Shown here one piece after another: positions 42,279 to 49,147 of a stretch of DNA of 50,686 nucleotides (within the stretch, counting starts at the first letter, position 1; every line of letters begins with the position of its first letter). The DNA comes from CAZNEZ01 sp964572475 (GTDB taxonomy: Bacteria; Bacillota; Clostridia; Lachnospirales; Lachnospiraceae). The translations under genes were made by a program, and so were the position numbers. The notes under the pieces are model-generated. The model was not told where the DNA came from and did no database searches. It saw only the letters and a program-made list of their open reading frames with translations. Location: positions 1 through 50,686 of the forward strand of contig CAZNEZ010000011.1 in NCBI GenBank assembly GCA_964572475.1, written 5' to 3'.

Positions 42279-43250
42279 ATGCTTAATTTTATGATGTTAT
42301 CAAAAACTGGTAATGATGTTATGTCTACGGGGTTTATAGCTACAGCAGCAGTAATAATTGTATTATTACTTCTTATTGTTTCATGTATCAAGATTGTTCC
42401 ACAGGCTAATGCATTTGTTATTGAAAGACTTGGTGGATATAAAGGAACATGGGGAGTTGGCTTACATTTTAAGATGCCTTTCTTTGATAAGATTGCCAAG
42501 AAAGTAATTCTTAAAGAGCAGGTAGTTGATTTTGCTCCACAGCCTGTTATAACAAAAGATAATGTTACAATGAGAATTGATACTGTAGTATTTTTCCAGA
42601 TTACAGATCCTAAGCTTTTTGCTTATGGAGTTGAGAACCCAATAATGGCAATAGAGAATCTTACAGCCACAACATTAAGAAATGTTATTGGTGATTTGGA
42701 ACTCGATGAGACGCTTACTTCAAGAGAGACAATCAATACTAAGATGCGTGCTTCTCTTGATATTGCTACAGATCCTTGGGGTATTAAAGTAAATAGAGTT
42801 GAACTTAAGAATATTATTCCACCAGCAGCTATTCAGGATGCAATGGAAAAACAGATGAAAGCTGAGCGTGAAAGAAGAGAGACTATTCTTGTAGCAGAAG
42901 GACAGAAGAAGTCAACAATTCTTGTAGCAGAAGGTAAAAAAGCGTCAGTTATACTTGATGCTGAGGCTGAAAAAGCATCTCAGATACTTAGAGCAGAGGC
43001 AACTAAAGAGGCTACAATTAGAGAAGCAGAAGGTCAGGCTGAAGCAATAAGAACAGTTCAGAAAGCTAATGCAGAGGGAATTATATTCCTTAAAGAAGCA
43101 GCACCAGATGCAGCCGTATTACAGATTAAGAGCCTTGAAGCATTTGCTAAAGCAGCTGATGGTCAGGCAACAAAGATTATTATTCCTTCAGATATTCAGG
43201 GAATTGCAGGTGCGGTTAAGTCAATAGTGGAAGTTGCAAAAGATAAATAA
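42279..43250 (+). CDS. SPFH/band 7 protein (stomatin/QmcA-like)
   Basis: This 323-residue protein has an N-terminal membrane helix (about 20-40), an SPFH domain (about 40-200: ANAFVIERLGGYKGTWGVGLHF) and a coiled region. The coiled region is built of near-perfect 11-residue repeats beginning at Ile203, 214, 225, 236 and 247 (ILVAEGQKKST, ILVAEGKKASV and so on). It probably forms a ring-like membrane scaffold with the NfeD protein upstream, and in some species modulates FtsH. The start at 42279 follows GGAGG; the ATG at 42267 lies in that site. A GC hairpin follows at 43327. Confidence 0.92.
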   Translation: MLNFMMLSKTGNDVMSTGFIATAAVIIVLLLLIVSCIKIVPQANAFVIERLGGYKGTWGVGLHFKMPFFDKIAKKVILKEQVVDFAPQPVITKDNVTMRIDTVVFFQITDPKLFAYGVENPIMAIENLTATTLRNVIGDLELDETLTSRETINTKMRASLDIATDPWGIKVNRVELKNIIPPAAIQDAMEKQMKAERERRETILVAEGQKKSTILVAEGKKASVILDAEAEKASQILRAEATKEATIREAEGQAEAIRTVQKANAEGIIFLKEAAPDAAVLQIKSLEAFAKAADGQATKIIIPSDIQGIAGAVKSIVEVAKDK

Positions 43251-43272
43251 TATTATCAAGTAAAACTTTTGA

Positions 43273-43314
43273 TTGCAATTAATTTGCAAATTTATGGTGC
43301 CAATCCAATATAAT
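43273..43314 (+). promoter_or_regulatory. Putative argF promoter with paired TTGCAA sites
   Basis: TATAAT lies at 43309-43314. Two self-palindromic TTGCAA words at 43273-43278 and 43284-43289, 11 bp apart, cover the -35 zone. The second could serve as a weak -35 (19-bp spacing). One-turn spacing suggests a regulator such as an arginine repressor, but the sequence is not a clear ArgR box. Confidence 0.4.
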
Positions 43315-43326
43315 TGAATAGTAATC

Positions 43327-43364
43327 CAGGGGACCGGTGAAAGCCTGTCCCTTGTGTTTTAAAT
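43327..43364 (+). terminator. GC-rich hairpin with GAAA loop before argF
   Basis: CAGGGGAC (43327-43334) pairs with GTCCCTTG (43347-43354). Inner pairs close a GAAA tetraloop (43339-43342). TGTTTTAAATT follows. It lies downstream of the TATAAT above, so it could terminate the SPFH operon or act as an attenuator in the argF leader. Confidence 0.55.
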
Positions 43365-43431
43365 TATAGGGAAGAACACAAAAGCATAAATCATTATATG
43401 AAGAATTGCGTAGAAGATTGGAGATAGGACA

Positions 43432-44424
43432 ATGAACTTAAAAGGACGTCATTTTTTAACACTAAAGGATTTTAAACCAGATGAGATTGAATACTTATTA
43501 CAACTGTCAGCTGAATTAAAGGCTAAGAAGAAAGCTGGTGTTGTAGATAAAGTGCTTGAAGGCAAGAATGTGGCACTTATATTTGAGAAGACAAGCACAA
43601 GAACAAGATGCTCATTTGAGGTTGCAGCACATGACCTAGGAATGGGAGTTACATATTTGGATCCAACAGGCTCACAGATTGGTAAAAAAGAGAGTATTGC
43701 GGATACAGCAAGAGTATTAGGAAGAATGTATGAAGGAATTGAATATAGAGGATTTGAGCAGACTATTGTTGAAGAATTGGCAAAATATGCTGGAGTACCT
43801 GTATGGAATGGTCTTACTAATGAATATCATCCTACACAAATGCTGGCGGATATGCTTACAATTCAAGAAAAATTAGGTAGATTAAAAGGTATTAATCTTG
43901 TATATATGGGAGATGCCAGATATAATATGGGCAACTCATGGATGATAGCATGTGCTAAGATGGGTATTAACTTTACAGTATGCTCACCTAAAGAGTATTT
44001 TCCTAAAGAGTCATTAATAGAAGAATGCAGAGTGTATGCTAAAGTTAGTGGTGCAACTCTTACATTTTCAGAAGATGTAAAGGCAGCAACAAAGAATGCA
44101 GATGTTGTTTATACTGATGTATGGGTTTCAATGGGTGAACCAGATGAAGTATGGGCAGAGAGAATTGAAGCATTATTACCATATCAGGTTAATAAATCAG
44201 TTATGGACAATGCTGCACCAACAGCTATATTTATGCACTGTTTACCATCTTTTCATGATTTGAAGACAAAGATTGGAAAAGAAATTCATGATAAGTTTAA
44301 CTTAGATGAGATGGAAGCAACAGATGAGGTATTTGAATCAGAACAGTCAGTAGTATTTGATGAAGCTGAGAATAGAATGCACACAATTAAAGCAGTTATG
44401 CTGGCAACACTTTGTGATTTGTAG
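43432..44424 (+). CDS. argF: Ornithine carbamoyltransferase
   Basis: This 330-residue enzyme joins ornithine and carbamoyl phosphate to give citrulline in arginine synthesis, or runs in reverse in the arginine deiminase pathway. It has the carbamoyl phosphate loop STRTR (55-59), the HPTQ-equivalent motif in NEYHPTQMLADMLT, and HCLP (269-272) with the ornithine-binding cysteine. No other arg or arc gene is nearby, so the direction of the pathway cannot be told. GGAGATAGG precedes the ATG. A leader of about 110 nt with a hairpin suggests regulated expression. Confidence 0.95.
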   Translation: MNLKGRHFLTLKDFKPDEIEYLLQLSAELKAKKKAGVVDKVLEGKNVALIFEKTSTRTRCSFEVAAHDLGMGVTYLDPTGSQIGKKESIADTARVLGRMYEGIEYRGFEQTIVEELAKYAGVPVWNGLTNEYHPTQMLADMLTIQEKLGRLKGINLVYMGDARYNMGNSWMIACAKMGINFTVCSPKEYFPKESLIEECRVYAKVSGATLTFSEDVKAATKNADVVYTDVWVSMGEPDEVWAERIEALLPYQVNKSVMDNAAPTAIFMHCLPSFHDLKTKIGKEIHDKFNLDEMEATDEVFESEQSVVFDEAENRMHTIKAVMLATLCDL

Positions 44425-44442
44425 AAAGGTTAGGTTATCTTT

Positions 44443-44730
44443 ATGAGAAGTGACCGTAGAAGAAAGTTTCAATATACAGGACTTATTATGGACATAATGA
44501 ACCTGGTACTTGGATTAACAACTATAATCCTTGCTATTGTAGTTCTGGTAAATGTTAAAGAGAATGTTAAGTTATTTCCAGTATTATTTGCGACATCAGG
44601 AACTATGAACTTTATTATGGGATTAAAATATTTTAAGCGAGATGAAAAAAGTAGAGGAATAATGCTTGTTATTGCAGCAATTATAATATTAGCAGTAAGT
44701 GCTATTGGATTTATTGCATTATGGAGGTAG
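44443..44730 (+). CDS. Small two-to-three-helix membrane protein of unknown function
   Basis: This 95-residue protein has a basic N-terminus (MRSDRRRKFQYTG) and hydrophobic segments at about 14-35, 42-60 and 72-93. I do not recognise the family. The ribosome binding site is weak (AAAGGTTAGG well upstream). The stop codon abuts the birA start with one base between, so it is probably cotranscribed with birA. Hydrophobicity pattern and clean fit between argF and birA support a real gene. Confidence 0.65.
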   Translation: MRSDRRRKFQYTGLIMDIMNLVLGLTTIILAIVVLVNVKENVKLFPVLFATSGTMNFIMGLKYFKRDEKSRGIMLVIAAIIILAVSAIGFIALWR

Positions 44731-44731
44731 T

Positions 44732-45730
44732 ATGAGTACTAAAACCATGATATTGGCAGCCTTAAAGGAGAGCAAAGAGTTTCTTTCAGGACAAATGCTA
44801 TGTGACAATCTTAATATTTCCAGAACAGCAGTGTGGAAAGCTATTAATCAGCTTAAAGCAGAGGGATATGATATTGAAGCGGTGCAGAAAAAGGGCTATA
44901 GAATTGTTGAACATTCTAAGAAGAAATTTAATTTTTCAAAAAGTGAAATAGAAAGTAGGCTTATTGATAATTGGGCAGGCCATAAAGTTGTATTTTTTGA
45001 TGAGACAGGCTCTACAAATACAGAAGCTAAGCTTATAGGAGATAATAAAGATTCACATGGCATATTAGTGGTTGCAGAAGGCCAAAATTCTGGAAAAGGA
45101 AGAAGAGGCAGGAATTGGGAGTCATCGAAGGGAACAAATATTTTTATGTCTCTCATTTTAAAACCAGATATTTTACCAGCTAATGCAACAATGCTGACTT
45201 TAGTATCTGCAATGGCTGTAAAAACTGGACTTCAGGAAGCTACTGGTCTTTCGGCAATGATTAAATGGCCTAATGACACGGTTATTAATGGTAAAAAGAT
45301 TAGTGGAATACTAACGGAGATGAGCACAGAGATTGAAAGTATTAATTATGTAGTTATAGGTACAGGTATTAATGTAAATGTTAGTGAATTCCCAGAAGAT
45401 ATCAAAGATGTTGCTACTTCAGTAATGATAGAGAATGGTGGGAATGAAGCTGATAGAGCATTAATCGTAGAAAAGGTTATGAAAGCCTTTGAAAGATATT
45501 ATGACAGATTTATGAAATATGCAGATATGACAGAACTTATCGATGAGTATAACGCAGAACTTGTTAATTTTAATAATAGAGTTAAAGTCATAAAGAATGA
45601 TGGAACATTTCAGGGAATAGCCAGAGGAATCACGAAAACTGGTGAATTGATAGTAGAAAAAGAAGATGGAAGCTTTGTAGAAGTTGTTTCAGGCGAAGTT
45701 TCAGTTAGAGGAGTTTACGGATATGTATGA
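44732..45730 (+). CDS. birA: Biotin operon repressor / biotin-protein ligase
   Basis: This 332-residue bifunctional protein has an N-terminal winged helix (ISRTAVWKAINQLKAEGYDIE), the ligase domain with the biotinyl-AMP loop GKGRRGR (121-127), KWPNDTVINGKKISGIL, and a C-terminal SH3-like domain. It attaches biotin to carboxylase carriers and, with the DNA-binding domain present, probably represses biotin synthesis or uptake genes. The start at 44732 is set by ATGGAGG at 44721-44727; a reading from 44699 overlaps the upstream gene. The stop overlaps the next start by 8 nt. Confidence 0.94.
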   Translation: MSTKTMILAALKESKEFLSGQMLCDNLNISRTAVWKAINQLKAEGYDIEAVQKKGYRIVEHSKKKFNFSKSEIESRLIDNWAGHKVVFFDETGSTNTEAKLIGDNKDSHGILVVAEGQNSGKGRRGRNWESSKGTNIFMSLILKPDILPANATMLTLVSAMAVKTGLQEATGLSAMIKWPNDTVINGKKISGILTEMSTEIESINYVVIGTGINVNVSEFPEDIKDVATSVMIENGGNEADRALIVEKVMKAFERYYDRFMKYADMTELIDEYNAELVNFNNRVKVIKNDGTFQGIARGITKTGELIVEKEDGSFVEVVSGEVSVRGVYGYV

Positions 45731-46055
45731 TAATAAAGTATTGTGCGGCTCAAGTGCATATAATAAAAAGTTTTATTTTAATGAAGAATTTGATAAATTA
45801 CCAGATAGTATAAAAGAAGAATTAAATATAATGTGTGTACTATTTACTGAAGAAGTTGGTGGAATACTTACACTTGAATTTGCTGAAGATGGAACACTTG
45901 AATTTAAAGTTCAATGTGATGAGGATGATATTCTTTTTGATGATATAAGCTGTGGATTAAAAATGAAGCAGATGCAAAAAGAAAAAAAAGAGATATTTGA
46001 GGCACTTGAAATGTTCTATAAGGTATTCTATCTTAATGAAGAAATACCTGAATAA
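45723..46055 (+). CDS. Conserved-looking acidic protein of unknown function
   Basis: This 110-residue soluble, acidic protein begins MYDNKVLCGSSAYNKKFYF and contains an LTEEVGG-like central segment (FTEEVGGILTLEF). It resembles uncharacterised Lachnospiraceae proteins (possibly the DUF6145 group, from memory only). It overlaps birA by 8 nt with GAGGAG as ribosome binding site, so it is translationally coupled. coaX follows after 26 bp. Position between birA and coaX hints at a cofactor-related role but no motif shows it. A longer reading from 45684 would overlap birA further and is unlikely. Confidence 0.7.
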   Translation: MYDNKVLCGSSAYNKKFYFNEEFDKLPDSIKEELNIMCVLFTEEVGGILTLEFAEDGTLEFKVQCDEDDILFDDISCGLKMKQMQKEKKEIFEALEMFYKVFYLNEEIPE

Positions 46056-46081
46056 TATAACAGAACATATGGAGGAATAGA

Positions 46082-46858
46082 ATGCTGCTAGTCGTTGATG
46101 TAGGAAATACAAATATAACATTTGGTGTATTTGAAGAAGATAAGATTGTATATAATTTTAGACTTACTACAAAGACACCACATACTTCTGATGAATATGG
46201 AATTATGATAACAGGCATAATGAATGCCAAATTTCATGGTACTGATAAGATAGATGATATTATAATTGCTTCGGTAGTACCTAATATCATGCATTCGCTT
46301 ATTAATTCTTTTATAAAGTTTTATGCTAAAGAACCTATTGTTATTAAAGCAGGGACAAAGACTGGAATTAAGATGGTTACAGGTAATCCACATGAGATAG
46401 GTGCTGATAGAATAGTAGATGCAGCAGGTGCAATAGCTCTTTATGGTGGACCAATTATTGTTATTGATTTTGGAACGGCTACCACCTATGACCTTATTCT
46501 TGAAGATGGAGCTTTTGTGGCTGGAATAACCTCACCAGGAATAAGAATATCTGCAAAGGCACTATGGGAGGATACGGCAAAGCTGCCAGAGATTGAGATT
46601 AAAAAGCCTGACTCTATTCTTGCAAAAAATACAATTACAAGTATGCAGGCAGGGTTGATTTATGGACATATAGGACAGACAGAATATATTATCCGTAAGA
46701 TAAAACAAGAGAGCAAGCTGGCGGATATTAAGGTTGTTGCAACTGGCGGACTTGGTAAGATTATAGCTGATGAAACAAAGGATATTGATATTTACAATCC
46801 AGAGCTTACACTTCAAGGATTAAGAGTAATATACAACAAATGTAAAAAAACAAGGTGA
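46082..46858 (+). CDS. coaX: Type III pantothenate kinase
   Basis: This 258-residue ASKHA-fold kinase phosphorylates pantothenate in the first step of CoA synthesis. It has the phosphate motif VVDVGNTNITFGVFE at the start, the pantothenate-binding stretch NPHEIGADRIVDA, and IDFGTATTYDLI. Unlike type I CoaA it is not feedback-inhibited by CoA in known examples. ATGGAGG at 46069-46075 is the ribosome binding site. dusB follows after 7 bp. Confidence 0.95.
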   Translation: MLLVVDVGNTNITFGVFEEDKIVYNFRLTTKTPHTSDEYGIMITGIMNAKFHGTDKIDDIIIASVVPNIMHSLINSFIKFYAKEPIVIKAGTKTGIKMVTGNPHEIGADRIVDAAGAIALYGGPIIVIDFGTATTYDLILEDGAFVAGITSPGIRISAKALWEDTAKLPEIEIKKPDSILAKNTITSMQAGLIYGHIGQTEYIIRKIKQESKLADIKVVATGGLGKIIADETKDIDIYNPELTLQGLRVIYNKCKKTR

Positions 46859-46865
46859 ATTATAC

Positions 46866-47816
46866 ATGAAGATTGGCAATATAGAAATTAAAAATAATGT
46901 GGCGCTTGGACCTATGGCTGGAGTAACTGATCTGCCATTTAGATTATTATGCAAAGAAAATGGCTGTGGATTGTTATATACAGAGATGGTTAGCGCAAAG
47001 GCTATTCTATATAAGAATAAAAATACTGAACCTCTAATGCAGACTGTTGGTAGTGAGTATCCATTAGCACTTCAATTATTTGGTTCTGATCCAGAAATAA
47101 TGGGAAATATTGCAGGTTTAGTGTCTAAAGGACCATATGATATCATAGATATTAATATGGGATGTCCTGTACCAAAGATTGTTAATAATCATGAAGGCTC
47201 AGCACTAATGAAAGAGCCAGAACTTGTGAGAAAGATTCTGACAAGTATAGTTAAGCAAGTGGATAAACCTGTTACAATTAAGATTAGGAAAGGATTTACT
47301 CAGGATAATGCAAATGCTGTTCAAATTGCAAAGATTGCAGAGGATTGTGGAGTCTTGGCTATTGCGGTACATGGAAGAACTAGAGAGCAGTATTATTCTG
47401 GAAATGCAGACTGGAATATTATAAGAGATGTTAAAGAAGCTGTTTCTATACCAGTTATTGGCAATGGTGATATTACTTCTCCAGAGGATGCTAAACGAAT
47501 GATAGAGGAAACTGGTTGTGATGCAATTATGATAGGTAGAGCAGCCAGAGGAAATCCATGGCTGTTTAAGTCAGTTATACATTTTCTTGAGACTGGAGAA
47601 CATTTACCAGAGCCAACAGTTGAAGATGTTAAAAAGATGATACTACGACATGCAAAGCTTCAATTGGAATACAAAGGTGAATACATAGGAATTAGAGAAA
47701 TGAGAAAACATGTAGCATGGTATACAGCAGGATATCCACACTCATCTTCGATAAGAAATATGGTAAACGGAGTAACAAGTTATGATGAATTACAAAATTT
47801 AATTGAAAGATTGTAA
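46866..47816 (+). CDS. dusB: tRNA-dihydrouridine synthase (DusB type)
   Basis: This 316-residue FMN enzyme reduces uridines to dihydrouridine in tRNA D-loops. It has a TIM barrel with GPMAGVTDLPFRLLC at the N-terminus, the catalytic Cys100 in INMGCPVPKI, the HGRTREQYYSG motif, and a C-terminal helical domain (about 245-316). It is tightly linked to coaX upstream and a membrane protein gene downstream; dusB near greA and lysS is a common arrangement in Clostridia and Bacilli. Confidence 0.94.
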   Translation: MKIGNIEIKNNVALGPMAGVTDLPFRLLCKENGCGLLYTEMVSAKAILYKNKNTEPLMQTVGSEYPLALQLFGSDPEIMGNIAGLVSKGPYDIIDINMGCPVPKIVNNHEGSALMKEPELVRKILTSIVKQVDKPVTIKIRKGFTQDNANAVQIAKIAEDCGVLAIAVHGRTREQYYSGNADWNIIRDVKEAVSIPVIGNGDITSPEDAKRMIEETGCDAIMIGRAARGNPWLFKSVIHFLETGEHLPEPTVEDVKKMILRHAKLQLEYKGEYIGIREMRKHVAWYTAGYPHSSSIRNMVNGVTSYDELQNLIERL

Positions 47817-47827
47817 AGGAGACACAT

Positions 47828-48382
47828 ATGCTAAATAACGGATACAAGATGATTATGTGGGGTATACTGATTTCGGGACTTCATATCAATATTAATGGCT
47901 TTCAGATATTGCCAGCATTTATAGGATATCTGATTATTATATTAGGAATCAATAAACTCTGTGAATCAGGAGCTGGTAAATATTTTGAAAAAATAAAGAA
48001 GACAGCAACATTGGTATTTGTATTATCAGTAGCAAGCTGGATAGTAGGAAGTTTCCTTGGATATGAGTATGTACTTATGAAAATGCTTATGATACTATTT
48101 TATTTACTTGAGCTAGTGCTTTATGCAGATATACTTAATATGTCAGTAAAAATATTAAAGGACACTAATAGAACTACGGAAGCTGATAAAATGAGAAATA
48201 ATAGAATGCTGATGATTAAGGTATTCCTTGGTGTTATTATATTACATGGAGTGGCAGTAATACCACAGCTTTCAGGATATCTGGCTTATGCATGCCAGAC
48301 CTTGATGGTGTTGGCTAAAATCATTGCTTCAATGTATGTGCAGAATATGACGAGATATCAGATTACGCTTAATAATGAATAA
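47828..48382 (+). CDS. Membrane protein of unknown function
   Basis: This 184-residue protein has about five predicted hydrophobic segments (roughly 8-45 as two, 60-76, 80-100, 128-145 and 150-170), separated by a charged stretch at about 108-127. I do not recognise a family. AAAGGAG lies 6 nt before the ATG and only 11 bp separate it from dusB, so it belongs to the same unit. Its last codons and stop are included in an imperfect direct repeat that continues downstream. Confidence 0.7.
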   Translation: MLNNGYKMIMWGILISGLHININGFQILPAFIGYLIIILGINKLCESGAGKYFEKIKKTATLVFVLSVASWIVGSFLGYEYVLMKMLMILFYLLELVLYADILNMSVKILKDTNRTTEADKMRNNRMLMIKVFLGVIILHGVAVIPQLSGYLAYACQTLMVLAKIIASMYVQNMTRYQITLNNE

Positions 48383-48454
48383 ATGTGAAATTAATATCAT
48401 TATGTGAATCGATATCAAATGAATAAATGTCAAATGAATATCATTATGTGACAT
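48377..48454. repeat. Imperfect direct repeat spanning the end of the membrane-protein gene
   Basis: A 31-bp unit starting GAATAAATGT at 48377 recurs at 48421 (44-bp period) with two mismatches. The first unit contains the stop codon. The second unit is part of a stem pairing ATGTCA (48427-48432) with TGACAT (48449-48454). No U-tract follows. Confidence 0.55.
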
Positions 48455-48529
48455 AAAAATATATCAATTAGAGTACTATATAAACAGATTAGGTATATGG
48501 GATTAGCATAAACACTAGAGACGACAATC

Positions 48530-48558
48530 TTGACAACAACTATACTATAAGATATAAT
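48530..48558 (+). promoter_or_regulatory. Consensus sigma-A promoter of greA-lysS
   Basis: TTGACA (48530-48535) and TATAAT (48553-48558) match the consensus perfectly with 17-bp spacing. The predicted start is near 48565, giving a leader of about 74 nt. This is the strongest promoter in the window. Confidence 0.85.
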
Positions 48559-48607
48559 ACCTTGAATATTGATTAAAATATCGAATAAATTTATATAGGA
48601 AGGGCGA

Positions 48608-48624
48608 TGTTGCATAGTGCAACA
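48608..48624 (+). other. Leader hairpin just before the greA ribosome binding site
   Basis: TGTTGCA (48608-48614) and TGCAACA (48618-48624) form a perfect 7-bp stem with a TAG loop, 4 nt before GGAGG. It may protect the 5' end of the transcript or tune initiation. Confidence 0.5.
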
Positions 48625-48638
48625 GAATGGAGGAAAAA

Positions 48639-49133
48639 ATGGCAGAAGCAGGAACAGAAAAGAAAAATATATTAACTTACGCAGGACTTACTAAACTTGA
48701 GAATGAGGTTCAGGACCTTAAAATAGTAAAAAGAAAAGAAGTTGCTCAAAAGATTAAGGAAGCCAGAGAACAAGGCGACTTATCAGAAAATGCTGAGTAT
48801 GATGCAGCTAAAGATGAGCAGAGAGATATAGAAGCAAGAATTGAAGAGATTGAGAAAATCTTAAAAAATGCTGAAGTTGTAGATGAAGACGAAATCGATC
48901 TTAAATTCATCAGCGTTGGTTGTAAAGTTAGAGTTTATGATAATGAATACAAAGAAGAAATTGAATTTAAAATTGTTGGATCTACAGAAGCTAACAGCTT
49001 AAAACACTTTATTTCTAATGAATCACCAGTAGGTAAGGCTTTACTTGGCAAAAAGAAAGGCCAGACAGTTGAAGTTGAGACACAGGCTGGAGTTATGAGC
49101 TATAAGATTTTAGAGATACAGAGAGTTAACTAA
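48639..49133 (+). CDS. greA: Transcription elongation factor GreA
   Basis: This 164-residue factor rescues backtracked RNA polymerase by stimulating transcript cleavage. It has an N-terminal antiparallel coiled coil (LTKLENEVQDLKIVKRKEV...) with the acidic tip DLSENAEYDAAKDEQ, and a C-terminal FKBP-like domain (ISVGCKVRVYD; SPVGKALLGKKKGQTVEV). The start at 48639 follows GGAGGAAA; an in-frame ATG at 48627 lies in that site. lysS begins 14 bp after the stop, so the two are cotranscribed from the strong upstream promoter. Confidence 0.95.
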   Translation: MAEAGTEKKNILTYAGLTKLENEVQDLKIVKRKEVAQKIKEAREQGDLSENAEYDAAKDEQRDIEARIEEIEKILKNAEVVDEDEIDLKFISVGCKVRVYDNEYKEEIEFKIVGSTEANSLKHFISNESPVGKALLGKKKGQTVEVETQAGVMSYKILEIQRVN

Positions 49134-49147
49134 GAAAGGACAGTATT

